A stretch of 64,000 nt of DNA from JAPORK01 sp026710285 (GTDB lineage Bacteria > Pseudomonadota > Gammaproteobacteria > Pseudomonadales > Endozoicomonadaceae). A program made the translations under genes and the position numbers. Of the stretch, positions 46,901 through 55,935 are shown in pieces. The stretch's first letter is position 1; each line of letters begins with the position of its first letter. The stretch is taken from contig OZ241746.1 of assembly GCA_965201045.1 (NCBI GenBank), positions 4,898,001 through 4,962,000 of the forward strand, read 5' to 3'. The notes under the pieces were generated by a model. That model searched no databases. It was not told where the DNA came from and saw only the letters and a list, made by a program, of their open reading frames with translations.

Positions 46901-47451
46901 TCAGTATTCACAGGAGCATGCAAAACTGTTAATAATTTCTCAAATTGCGAATCTTTTATTTTTTCTTGATACGCTAAATGTTTCATCATCCCGCTCAGAG
47001 TAAGCCATGAAGGATTTTTTTGACCCATTGCTGAAGGAAGTTTGCTCATAGAATAAACAGAGATCAGTTCTTTGAACCCTGGAACAGAAGAGAAATATGT
47101 TTTACGTTTTTTGTCGTATTCCCCTAAATGTTCATGCTCAGCTTCAAAGCAGAATTGATGTAAGCTTTCTACCGGTTCATTGGGAAAAGCTTCCTGCAGG
47201 ATTTTCAGTGCATCTATAGGTTTTTTTATCAATATATTCGCCTGATCCGTATGCAAATTTTCTTCAGTTACAAATATCCATGGCTTAGCCTTTGTTTGAT
47301 TACCAGTATCTGCGTATACCGGATTAATTATTAACAAATAAAAGCTGAGCATTAGTAGTATTATGTTGAAAAAAAATGGATACCACGTGTTTTTAACAGA
47401 TTTGATCAAATACTCTTTTTTTTGTTTTAACGGGCAGGTCAAAAACTGCAT
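43966..47451 (-). CDS. SRCR-domain membrane protein, array copy 2 (1161 aa)
   Basis: Paralog of copy 1 with the same order of parts and the same GAGGAA before the ATG at 47451. The first 450 residues are almost identical to copy 1. Divergence rises from about 460 on. SRCR at about 587-680: GNGRLEVYTLINGTSQWGTA, VACRQLGFDGSSQSEPDLSH, LGNVNCIGNETTLLQCPHDP, again six cysteines. The loop GATNGQYYSINYDF differs from copy 1. The stalk has eight units, the longest in the array, and the membrane helix (about 1102-1130) is followed by KMCKNKKHNNGEDHSNEKAD and a short tail. It probably shares location and role with copy 1 but may differ in ligand. Confidence 0.85.
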   Translation of the reverse strand: MQFLTCPLKQKKEYLIKSVKNTWYPFFFNIILLMLSFYLLIINPVYADTGNQTKAKPWIFVTEENLHTDQANILIKKPIDALKILQEAFPNEPVESLHQFCFEAEHEHLGEYDKKRKTYFSSVPGFKELISVYSMSKLPSAMGQKNPSWLTLSGMMKHLAYQEKIKDSQFEKLLTVLHAPVNTEEWHIYDGGTTDDAINNVAMEFYRSLTSGFKLVWKRLSGKEDSHTLINTDNTLRQQIYEQALTWHNKRKDSESVKYVVTLDEINSKFGTMESAVDLTTDESDDIPDNYTKSSWTSKPLKEITKYALGALMVSQCIGLGASASVPPYLATNAVNDIGNYCLATNGQCTYVGNANISRLMTEFPAGNFIAAENINGSIIPLNRTVTEAVVPGTFSGTFSTGNHSLGGFPINGSIPLFESVNNSHIEVSIPAIRSQDVITTDNAQPLLARRALHNNKIEATLQPTDTPANNYYINPILGNTEGDYNKLIVQHHLQHDVSRPYSELRLSQSDTAVLTTEVSGNNNHLEQRGGFSIFTTVNNHVLGNTATIITGRDNELIYKSIFLSSTSNSLNNQQIRLRDNSRTTSIRGNGRLEVYTLINGTSQWGTACSQNFSNKSSLVACRQLGFDGSSQSEPDLSHSSLPAILGNVNCIGNETTLLQCPHDPVNQYNCTQPPVRLRCTGAKNYNNNTAVYSGILFDIPDYFTDYPFAFLEAFSIIGFNARHPGSVETTAPADWRKAYQHLCGSEKCDISCHYVNEDFHSIVVNGNKTLLVSRQRYPEGLFPSSLLLAIDSDGLIRVTDISQPGANGTIQLYQKNTNVPTVYTPPVSHTVTNNTLLSLHRRVKMLTLFPDNYKVPDFKGEKPGVQLSELSLGATNGQYYSINYDFPGEDALLLNENAAFTYNETGNVIIQRPLEYDGEHYTISEAANVTYELPSEQFITAGYHEDYLYVVTKGQINDQSPHNNNLTFFRYDVQSGQRDDSWEISEQLNGPLDEKEDYKLEFIGDKIHMLRRYEFNLNGMPHRLSIPQYGECSKIVRTDQLLQQSETTTSQPETTSQPETTSQTETTSQTEITSQTEITSQTEITSQTETTSQPELKEDDNIGAAVGAAVGGAALIAGTIGTVIVAVKMCKNKKHNNGEDHSNEKADEDYTNEKIYESSL
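44169..44315 (-). repeat. 18-bp stalk repeat of SRCR copy 2 (8 units)
   Basis: Eight units; units 2-4 are identical (tctgggatgttatttcag, encoding EITSQT), a sign of recent slippage. The last unit has 3 extra bases, giving one extra Thr. Confidence 0.85.
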
Positions 47452-47690
47452 ATTAAATTTCCTCATATAAACCAATTAAATTATTATATTGCTCTTCTGA
47501 CAGAATAATTTTCAGAATAATTTTTATTACATTTGTTTTACAAGGTATTTTTTCGCAGTGTCACAATATAGATAACAATGGTTGATATGTACAATATAAA
47601 TCTTATCAATTTTTTAGGTGTATGATTTATAAACAGTCATATCATAAGATTAACATCTTTTACAGCATCATCAATTAAAAATTTTACATA

Positions 47691-47880
47691 AGAAAGTACA
47701 CAAAATAATTTGTACAATGCTAATCTATCCCATAAAATAATAATGGTTTTTCTGACTTCAATTTCACTGGCTTCGACTCCGCTCAGCCAACGCAAACCCG
47801 TATACTGAGCGAAGTCGAAGGCGAGCTGCAACACAACAATCACCCCCCTGAATTTGTCTAAATCATTTTGTGCGTATTCC
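47691..47880. repeat. Family B MITE-like element between SRCR copies 2 and 3
   Basis: Nearly identical to 43635-43825, at the same place in the repeated unit and with the same ata flanks, so it was copied with the gene rather than inserted anew. Confidence 0.75.
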
Positions 47881-48029
47881 ATAAATATATGAACAAAATT
47901 ATAGCATCAGAAGTGATGATTAATGACCAATCCATGGTCAAATAAAAAGAGAGTCCATCATTTATTATACCGTAGACTATCAGAAAAATAGATGTCTTCG
48001 TTTATTTAAGATTATTTTTCTTAAATAAT

Positions 48030-51000
48030 TTATTTCTCTTCTTCAGGATCATTTCCACTTAGCGTTTCATTTGAATGATCTTTATCTGCTTTTTCATTTG
48101 AAGAATTTTCATCTGCTTTTTCATTTGAAGAGTCTTCATCTGCTTTTTCATTTGAAGAATTTTCATCTGCTTTTTCATTTGAAGAGTCTTCATCTGCTTT
48201 TTCATTTGAATGATCTTCACCGTTATTATGTTTTTTATTTTTATACATCTTAACTACTACAACAGCCGTTCCGATTGTACTAGCTGTTAAAGCAACTCCT
48301 CCAATAGTAGCTCCAATAGCAGCTCCAACATTAGCTCCCGTATTATCATCATCTTTTACTCTTGGCTGAGATTCTCTTTCCATTTCAAATTGTTGTATCC
48401 GCGAATCCGTGCGTATTATTTCACTACATTCACCATGTTGGGGCATCAACAATCTGTGAGGAATGCCATTTAGATTAAACTCATCTCTGCGCAGCATGTG
48501 TATTTTATCGTCAACAAACTCCAGTTTATAATCACCTTTCTCATCAAACGGATCATTGAGTTGTTCTGATATCTGCCAGTTTTCATCTCTTTGACCACTT
48601 TCTAAATCGTAACGCAAAAATGTTAAATTATTGTTTTGAGGAGATTGATCATTAATCTGCTCTTTTGTTACTACATACAGATAATCTTCATGATAACCTG
48701 CTGTAATAAATTGCTCAGAAGGTAATTCATAAGTGACGTTAGCTTCTTCGCTGAGCATATAGTGTTCTCCATCATACTCCAGAGGACGTTGTATAATCAG
48801 GTTGCCTGTTTCATTATAGGTAAAGGCAGCATTCTCATTCAACAATAAGGCATCTTCTCCGGGGAAGTCATATCTAACACTACCATATGTACCATTTTTT
48901 ATTACCCCAAGGTCAAATTCACTTAACTGTACACCAGGCACTTCACCCTTAAAATCTAAGATGTCATAATGTGGAAATTTAATAATTCTTGGACGCCGAT
49001 GTAATAATAATAAAGTGTTATTAGTTACTGTATGGCTTACCGGAGGTGTATAAGCAACCGGATTATCAAAAGTTAGTGTATCCAAATATGCATCACCTAA
49101 TCTTGGCTGATATAACTGTATTGTGCCATTGGCACCGGGTTGACTAATATCAGTAACTCTGATCAATCCTCTGCCATCCTTTATGAGTAGAGAAGTGGAT
49201 GGATATAGTGCTTCCGGATAACGCTGACGACTTACCAGAAGTGTCTTATCTCCATTCACAACAATAGAGTAAAAGTCTTCATTTACATAATGACAGGAAA
49301 TATCACATTTTTTTGGTGCACACAGATGCTGGTGTGCTTTTCTCCAGCCAGCCGGGGTTGTAGTATCTACACTACTGCTAATGGGAGTTCCTTCTATTTC
49401 TAAAAAAACTGCTTCATCAAAAAAAGCAAATGGAGCCTCAGCAATATAATCGGGGATATAACGTAATATACCTGAATAAAAAGCTGTATTATTGTTATAG
49501 TTTTTTGCTCCACTGCAGCGCAATCTAATTGGCGGCTGAGTGCATCCAAGTTGATTTACAGTACTATTAGACATAGTACTATTAGATACAGTGCTATTAA
49601 ATACAGCACCATTAGATTGATTTACAATATCATAAGGACATTGTAATATGCTTCCTTCATTACCAGTACAGTCTACATTATTTAGTAAAACAGGAAGTGA
49701 GGATTCATAATAATCCGGTTCACTTTGGCTGTCTCCATCAAAACCCAGCTGACGGCAGGCAACAAGACTACTTTTATTGGAAAAGTTCTCGCTACAGGCG
49801 GTCGCCCATTGAGAAGTTCCGTTGATGTGACTATATATTTCTAAACGACCACGACCTTTTACACATGCAAGTCTATAATTATCTCTCAAAAGAATCTGTC
49901 GTTTATTTATTGCATAAGAGGATAAAAGAACGCCTTTATAAATCAGCTCATTATCTTTACCGGTAATTATTTTTGCTGTATTACCCAGCACATGATTGTT
50001 CACCGTGTTAAAAATACCAAATTGTCCCCTTTGTTCCAGGTGATTATTATTACCTGATACTTCGGTAGTGAGTACTGGTGTATTGTCTTGCTCTAAGATC
50101 AAATTAAAGTGAGGATCGGAAACATTATGTTGGAAATTACTTTGTACGATAAGTTTGTTATAATCACCTTCTGTGTTTCCTAATACCGGATTAGTATAGT
50201 AAGAATGATCAGGAGTAGCCACCGGTTGTAATGTTGCTTCAATTTTGTTATTATGTAGTGCCCGTCGGGCAAGTATAGGCTGAGCATTATCAGTTGTAAT
50301 GACATCATTCTCCCGTATCACTGGTATATTAACTTTAATATTACTATTGTTTACTGATTCAAAAAGAGCTGTTCTGCCATTTATTGGGAATCCATCCAGG
50401 CTATAATTTCCGGTAGAAAAAGTACCACTAAACATCCCCGGTACGACAGCTTCTGTAACAGTGCTATTCAAAGGGCTGATACTACCATTAATATGTTCTG
50501 CTGCAATAAAATTACCAGCAGGAAATTCAGTCATTAACCGGGAAATATTTGCATTACCCACATAAGTACATTGACCATCTGCAGCCAGGCAGTAGTTACC
50601 AATGTCGCTTACTGCACTTGTTGCCAAATAGGGTGGTACTGATGCAGAGGCTCCTAAACCAATACACTGACTGACCATCAATGCTCCTAAAGCATATTTT
50701 GTAATTTCTTTTAGTGGCTTGCTGGTCCAGCTACTCTTTGTATAATTATCCGGGATATCATCACTTTCATCAGTTGTCAAATCTACCGCACTCTCCATAG
50801 TACCAAACTTTGAGTTTATGTCATCAAGCGTAACGACATATTTTACAGATTCAGAATCTTTCCTTTTATTATGCCAGGTTAATGCCTGTTCATAAATCTG
50901 TTGACGCAGCGTTTTCTCTGTATTAATTAAAGTATTACTATCTTCTTTACCCGACAATTTTTTCCATACCAATTTAAATCCACTTGTTAAAGAACGATAA

Positions 51001-51614
51001 AACTCCATGGCAACATTATTAATGGCATCATCAGTAGTTCCGCCATCGTAGATATGCCATTCTTCAGTATTCACAGGAGTATGCAAAACTGTTAATAATT
51101 TCTCAAATTGTGAATCTTTTATTTCTTCTTTATGCGCTAAATGTTTCATCATTCCACTTAGAGTAAGCCAGGAAGGATTTTCTTGTCCCATAGCTGAAGG
51201 AAGTTTGCTCATAGAATAAACAGAGATCAATTCTTTGAACCCTGGAACAGAAGAGAAATATGTTTTACGTTTTTTGTCGTATTCCCCTAAATGTTCATGT
51301 TCAGCTTCAAAGCAGAATTGATGTAAGCTTTCTACCGGCTCATTGGGAAAGGCTTCCTGCAGGATTTTCAGGGCATCTATAGGTTTTTTTACCAATATAT
51401 TCGCCTTCTTTACATGCAAATTTTCTTTAGTTACAAATGTCCATGGCTTAGCCTTTGTTTGATTATCAGTACCTGCGTATACCGAATTAATTATTAACAA
51501 ATAAAAGCTGAGCATTAGTAGTATTATGTTTAAAAAAAATGAATACCAAAAGTTTTTAACGGATCTGATTACATACTCTTTCTTTTGTTTTAACAGATAG
51601 TTCAAAAACCGCAT
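48030..51614 (-). CDS. SRCR-domain membrane protein, array copy 3 (1194 aa)
   Basis: The longest copy. Same architecture, ATG with GAGGGAA upstream. It belongs with copy 4 in a subgroup: SISPLNSTVTEAVVPGMFSG, and an SRCR domain (about 585-700) with an Asn/Ser/Thr insert (SNSTMSNSTVNQLGC) between the fourth and fifth cysteines. It shares FFDEAVFLEIEGTPISSSVD after the SRCR domain with copy 4. It has no TTSQ stalk; QQFEMERESQPRVKDDDN leads directly to the membrane helix (about 1090-1123). Instead the cytosolic-side tail is expanded by five SSNEKADEN nonapeptides and ends NDPEEEK. The same ligand-type region with a different stalk and tail suggests domain shuffling between copies. Confidence 0.85.
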   Translation of the reverse strand: MRFLNYLLKQKKEYVIRSVKNFWYSFFLNIILLMLSFYLLIINSVYAGTDNQTKAKPWTFVTKENLHVKKANILVKKPIDALKILQEAFPNEPVESLHQFCFEAEHEHLGEYDKKRKTYFSSVPGFKELISVYSMSKLPSAMGQENPSWLTLSGMMKHLAHKEEIKDSQFEKLLTVLHTPVNTEEWHIYDGGTTDDAINNVAMEFYRSLTSGFKLVWKKLSGKEDSNTLINTEKTLRQQIYEQALTWHNKRKDSESVKYVVTLDDINSKFGTMESAVDLTTDESDDIPDNYTKSSWTSKPLKEITKYALGALMVSQCIGLGASASVPPYLATSAVSDIGNYCLAADGQCTYVGNANISRLMTEFPAGNFIAAEHINGSISPLNSTVTEAVVPGMFSGTFSTGNYSLDGFPINGRTALFESVNNSNIKVNIPVIRENDVITTDNAQPILARRALHNNKIEATLQPVATPDHSYYTNPVLGNTEGDYNKLIVQSNFQHNVSDPHFNLILEQDNTPVLTTEVSGNNNHLEQRGQFGIFNTVNNHVLGNTAKIITGKDNELIYKGVLLSSYAINKRQILLRDNYRLACVKGRGRLEIYSHINGTSQWATACSENFSNKSSLVACRQLGFDGDSQSEPDYYESSLPVLLNNVDCTGNEGSILQCPYDIVNQSNGAVFNSTVSNSTMSNSTVNQLGCTQPPIRLRCSGAKNYNNNTAFYSGILRYIPDYIAEAPFAFFDEAVFLEIEGTPISSSVDTTTPAGWRKAHQHLCAPKKCDISCHYVNEDFYSIVVNGDKTLLVSRQRYPEALYPSTSLLIKDGRGLIRVTDISQPGANGTIQLYQPRLGDAYLDTLTFDNPVAYTPPVSHTVTNNTLLLLHRRPRIIKFPHYDILDFKGEVPGVQLSEFDLGVIKNGTYGSVRYDFPGEDALLLNENAAFTYNETGNLIIQRPLEYDGEHYMLSEEANVTYELPSEQFITAGYHEDYLYVVTKEQINDQSPQNNNLTFLRYDLESGQRDENWQISEQLNDPFDEKGDYKLEFVDDKIHMLRRDEFNLNGIPHRLLMPQHGECSEIIRTDSRIQQFEMERESQPRVKDDDNTGANVGAAIGATIGGVALTASTIGTAVVVVKMYKNKKHNNGEDHSNEKADEDSSNEKADENSSNEKADEDSSNEKADENSSNEKADKDHSNETLSGNDPEEEK
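48084..48218 (-). repeat. 27-bp tail repeat of SRCR copy 3 (5 units)
   Basis: Five units of atctgctttttcatttgaag plus a variable end (aattttc or agtcttc), encoding alternating SSNEKADEN and SSNEKADED on the C-terminal side of the membrane helix. Other copies have one unit. Confidence 0.85.
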
Positions 51615-51853
51615 ATTAAATTCCCTCATATAAACCAATTAAATTATTATATTGCTCTTCTGACATAATAATTTTCAGAAGAATTTTTATTACGTTTGTT
51701 TTACAAGGTATTTTTTCGCAGTGTCATAATATAGATAACAATGGTTGATATGTACAATATAAATCTTATCAATTTTTTAGGTGTATGATTTATAAACAGT
51801 CATATCATAAGACTAACATCTTTTACAGCATCATCAATTAAAAATTTTACATA

Positions 51854-52043
51854 AGAAAGTACACAAAATAATTTGTACAATGCTAATCTATCCCATAAAA
51901 TAATAATGGTTTTTCTGACTTCAATTTCACTGGCTTCGACTCCGCTCAGCCAACGCAAACTCGTATACTGAGCGAAGTCGAAGGCGAGCTGCAACACAAC
52001 AATCCCCCCCCTGAATTTGTCTAAATCATTTTGTGCGTATTCC
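51854..52043. repeat. Family B MITE-like element between SRCR copies 3 and 4
   Basis: Third copy in the array, same position and same ata flanks as at 43635 and 47691. The rest of 51615-52183 is the copy 3 leader and the shared sequence following copy 4. Confidence 0.75.
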
Positions 52044-52183
52044 ATAAATATATGAACAAAATTATAGCAGCAGAAGTGATGATTAATGACCAATCCATGG
52101 TCAAATAAAAAGAGAGTCCATCATTCATTGTACTAAAGACTATCAGAAAAACAGACGTCTTCGTTTATTTAAGATTGTTTTTC

Positions 52184-55100
52184 TTAAGGGCTTGATTCAT
52201 ATGTTTTTTCATTTGTATGATCTTCATCTGCTTTTTCATTTGAATGATCTTCACTGTTATTATGTTTTTTATTTTTATACATCTTAACTGCTACAATAGC
52301 CGTTCCTATTGTACCAGCTGTTAAAACAAACCCTCCAATAGTAGCTCCAACAACAGCTCCAACAATAGCTCCCGTATTATCATCTTCTTTCAGTTCAGTC
52401 TGGGATGTTATTTCAGTCTGGGATATTGTTTCAGGCTGAGATGTTGTTTCAGATTGTCGCAGCTGATCTGTGTGATCTGTGCGTACTATTTTACTACATT
52501 CACCATATTGAGGTATCAACAATCTGTGAGGAATGCCATTCAGATTAAACTCATATCTGCGCAGCATGTGCATTTTATCGCCAATAAACTCCAGTTTATA
52601 GTCATCTTTTTCATTAAACGGATCATTGAGTTGTTCTGATATCTGCCAGTTTTCATCTCTTTGACCACTTTCTAAATTATAACGAAAAAATGTTAAGTTA
52701 TTGTTGTGAGGAGATTGATCATTAATCTGCCCTTTTGTCACTACATACAGATAATTTTCATGATAACCTGCTGTAATAAATTGCTCAGAAGGTAATTCAT
52801 AAGTGACGTTAGTTGCTTCACTGAGTGCATAGTGTTCTCCATTATACTCCAGAGGACGCTGTATGATCACGTTGCCTGTTTCATTATAGGTAAAAGCAGC
52901 ATTTTCACTCAGCAACAAGGCATCTTCTCCGGGGAAGTCATAGCTAAAACTATCATATATACCATTTTTTGTTACCCCAAGGTTAAATTCACTTAACTGT
53001 ACACCTGGCACTTCACCCTTAAAATCTAAAATGTCATAATGTGGAAATTGAATAATTTTTGGACGCCGATGTAATAATAATAAAGTGTTATTAGTTACTG
53101 TATGGCTTACCGGAGGTGTATAAACAGCGGGATCATCAAAAGTTTGTGTACCCAAATATATATCATCTAATCCTGGCTGATATAACTGTATTGTGCCATT
53201 GCCGCCGGATTGACTAATATCAGTAACTCTGATAAATCCTCTGCCATCCTTTATGAGTAGCCGAGTGGATGGAAATAATGCTTCTGGATAACGCTGACGA
53301 CTTACCAGAAGCGTCTTATCTTCATTCACAACAATAGCGTAAAAATCTTCATTTACATAATGACAGGAAATATCACATTTTTCTGGTGCACACAGATGCT
53401 GGTGTGCTTTTCTCCATCCAGCCGGGGTTGTAGTATCTACACTACTGCTAATGGGAGTTCCTTCTATTTCTAAAAAAACTGCTTCATCAAAAAAAGCAAA
53501 TGGAGCCTCAGCAATATAATCCGGGATATCACGTAATATACCTGAATAAAAAACTGTATTATTGTTGTAGTTTTTTGCTCCTCTGCAGCGCAATCTAACT
53601 GGCGGCTCAGTGCATACAGGTTGATTTACAGTACTATTAGACATAGTACTATTAAATGCAGCACCATTAGATTGATTTACAATACTATAAGGACATTGCA
53701 ATAAGGTTGTTTCATTACCAGTACAGTTTACATTATTTAGTATAACAGGAAGTGAAGATTTATAATAATCCGGTTCACTTTGGCTGTTTCCATCAAAACC
53801 CAGCTGACGACAGGCAACAAGACTACTTTTACTGGAAAAGTTCTGGCTACAGGCGGTCACCCATTGAAAGGATCCTCCGTTGTTGGGAGCATACACTTCT
53901 AAACGACCGTGCCCTCTTACACTTGTAGGTTTAAAATCATCTCTCAAACGAATCTGTCGTTTATTTACTGGGTTAGAGGATAAAAAAATGCCTTTATAAA
54001 TCAGCTCATTATCTTTACCGGTAATTATTTCTGCTGTATTACCCAGCACATGATTGTCCACCGTGTTAAAAATACCGAATTGTCCCCTTTGTTCCAGGTG
54101 ATTATTATTACCTGATACTTCGGTAGTGAGTACTGCTGTATTCTTTTGCTCTAAGATCAACTCAAAGTGAGGATAGGAAACATTCGGTCGTAAATTATAT
54201 TGTACGATAAGTTTGTTATAATCACCTTCTGTATTTCCCAACACCGGATTAGTATAGTAGGAATAATCAAAAGTAGCCGCCGGTTGTAATGTGGCTTCAA
54301 TTTTGTTATTATGTAGTGCCCGTCGGGCAAGTACCGGCTGAGCATCATCAGTTGTAATGACATCGTGCTCTCCTATAACTGGTATATTAACTTTAATATT
54401 ACTATTGTTTACTGATTCAAAAAGAGCTGTTCTGCCATTTATTGGGAATCCATCCAGGCTATGATTCCCGGTAGAAAAAGTACCACTAAACATCCCCGGT
54501 ACGACAGCTTCTGTAACAGTGCTATTCAAAGGGCTGATACTACCATTAATATGTTCTGCTGCAATAAAATTACCAGCAGGAAATTCAGTCATTAACCGGG
54601 AAATATTTGCATTCCCCACATAAGTACATTGACCATCTGCAGCTAGGCAGTAGTTACCGATGTCGTTTACTACATTTGTTGCTAAATAGGGTGGTACTGA
54701 TGCAGATGCTCCTAAACCAATACACTGGCTGACCATCAATGCTCCTAAAGCATATTTTGTAATTTCTTTTAGTGGCTTGCTGGTCCAGCTACTCTTTGTA
54801 TAATTATCCGGGATATCATCACTTTCATCAGTTGTCAAATCTACCGCACTCTCCATAGTACCAAACTTTGAGTTTATGTCATCAAGCGTAACGACATATT
54901 TTACAGATTCAGAATCTTTCCTTTTATTATGCCAGGTTAATGCCTGTTCATAAATCTGTTGACGCAGCGTTTTATCTGTATTAATTAAAGTATTACTATC
55001 TTCTTTACCTGACAATTTTTTCCATACCAATTTAAATCCACTTGTTAAAGAACGATAAAACTCCATGGCAACATTATTAATGGCATCATCAGTAGTTCCG

Positions 55101-55663
55101 CCATCGTAGATATGCCATTCTTCAGTATTCACAGGAGCATGCAAAACGGTTAATAATTTCTTAAATTGCGAATCTTTTATTTTTTCTTGATACGCTAAAT
55201 GTTTCATCATCCCGCTCAGAGTAAGCCAGGAAGGATTTTCCTGTCCCATAGCTGAAGGAAGTTTGCTCATAGAATAAACAGAGATCAGTTCTTTGAACCC
55301 TGGAACAGAAGAGAAATATGTTTTACGTTTTTTGTCGTATTCCCCTAAATGTTCATGCTCAGCTTCAAAGCAGAATTGATGTAAGCTTTCTACCGGTTCA
55401 TTGGGAAAAGCTTCTCGCAGGATTTTCAGCGCATCTATAGGTTTTTTTACCAATATATTTGTCTTATTTACATGCAAATTTTCTTCAGTTACAAACGTCC
55501 ATGGCTTAGCCTTTGTTTGATTACCAGTATCTGCGTATACCGGATTAATTATTAAGCTGAGCATTAGTAGTATGATGTTTAAAAAAAATGGATACCACGT
55601 GTTTTTAACAGATTTGATCAAATACTCTTTTTTTTGTTTTAACGGGCAGGTCAAAAACTGCAT
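52184..55663 (-). CDS. SRCR-domain membrane protein, array copy 4 (1159 aa)
   Basis: Same architecture with a slightly shorter signal peptide (FFLNIILLMLSLIINPVYA; five residues missing relative to copy 1, as in copy 6). The middle belongs to the copy 3 subgroup (NIKVNIPVI, GTPISSSVD), while the C-terminus (stalk, membrane helix, tail KADEDHTNEKTYESSP) follows copies 1, 2 and 6. SRCR at about 578-694: GHGRLEVYAPNNGGSFQWVT, VACRQLGFDGNSQSEPDYYK, six cysteines plus an Asn/Ser/Thr insert. Three stalk units. The 3'-to-5' order of segments matching different copies indicates gene conversion. It is the last intact copy before the insertion sequence. Confidence 0.85.
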   Translation of the reverse strand: MQFLTCPLKQKKEYLIKSVKNTWYPFFLNIILLMLSLIINPVYADTGNQTKAKPWTFVTEENLHVNKTNILVKKPIDALKILREAFPNEPVESLHQFCFEAEHEHLGEYDKKRKTYFSSVPGFKELISVYSMSKLPSAMGQENPSWLTLSGMMKHLAYQEKIKDSQFKKLLTVLHAPVNTEEWHIYDGGTTDDAINNVAMEFYRSLTSGFKLVWKKLSGKEDSNTLINTDKTLRQQIYEQALTWHNKRKDSESVKYVVTLDDINSKFGTMESAVDLTTDESDDIPDNYTKSSWTSKPLKEITKYALGALMVSQCIGLGASASVPPYLATNVVNDIGNYCLAADGQCTYVGNANISRLMTEFPAGNFIAAEHINGSISPLNSTVTEAVVPGMFSGTFSTGNHSLDGFPINGRTALFESVNNSNIKVNIPVIGEHDVITTDDAQPVLARRALHNNKIEATLQPAATFDYSYYTNPVLGNTEGDYNKLIVQYNLRPNVSYPHFELILEQKNTAVLTTEVSGNNNHLEQRGQFGIFNTVDNHVLGNTAEIITGKDNELIYKGIFLSSNPVNKRQIRLRDDFKPTSVRGHGRLEVYAPNNGGSFQWVTACSQNFSSKSSLVACRQLGFDGNSQSEPDYYKSSLPVILNNVNCTGNETTLLQCPYSIVNQSNGAAFNSTMSNSTVNQPVCTEPPVRLRCRGAKNYNNNTVFYSGILRDIPDYIAEAPFAFFDEAVFLEIEGTPISSSVDTTTPAGWRKAHQHLCAPEKCDISCHYVNEDFYAIVVNEDKTLLVSRQRYPEALFPSTRLLIKDGRGFIRVTDISQSGGNGTIQLYQPGLDDIYLGTQTFDDPAVYTPPVSHTVTNNTLLLLHRRPKIIQFPHYDILDFKGEVPGVQLSEFNLGVTKNGIYDSFSYDFPGEDALLLSENAAFTYNETGNVIIQRPLEYNGEHYALSEATNVTYELPSEQFITAGYHENYLYVVTKGQINDQSPHNNNLTFFRYNLESGQRDENWQISEQLNDPFNEKDDYKLEFIGDKMHMLRRYEFNLNGIPHRLLIPQYGECSKIVRTDHTDQLRQSETTSQPETISQTEITSQTELKEDDNTGAIVGAVVGATIGGFVLTAGTIGTAIVAVKMYKNKKHNNSEDHSNEKADEDHTNEKTYESSP
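52399..52452 (-). repeat. 18-bp stalk repeat of SRCR copy 4 (3 units)
   Basis: Three units (tctgggatgttatttcag, tctgggatattgtttcag, gctgagatgttgtttcag). The shortest stalk among copies that have one. Confidence 0.8.
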
Positions 55664-55828
55664 ATTAAATTTCCTCATACAAACCAATTAAATTATTATA
55701 TTGCTTTTCTGACAAAATAATTTTCAGAAGAATTTTTTTATACTTGTTTTTACAAGGTATTTTTTGCAGTACCATAATAGATAACAATGGCTGATATGTA
55801 CAATTTGACATCCTCCCCTCCCTAAAGG

Positions 55829-55935
55829 CTGTCTTTCATACACAAATTCTGGTTCGAAGTTTTTGACTGAATAATAAAAATCCTTGCTTTTAACCTGCTG
55901 GTGCTGAAATAACCTTGTCATTCCGGCAGGGATTG
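55829..55935. repeat. Truncated family A element left of the insertion sequence
   Basis: Begins ctgtctttcatacacaaatt and continues as the reverse of 16029-16135 up to ttccggcagggattg, where the insertion sequence starts. Its other half is missing. Confidence 0.7.

Noticed and set aside
55805..55828. gacatcctcccctccctaaa beside family A ends, reminiscent of IS200/IS605 end hairpins
   Set aside because: Also seen in part at 17585, but there is no matching hairpin arm or transposase, so no element could be defined.
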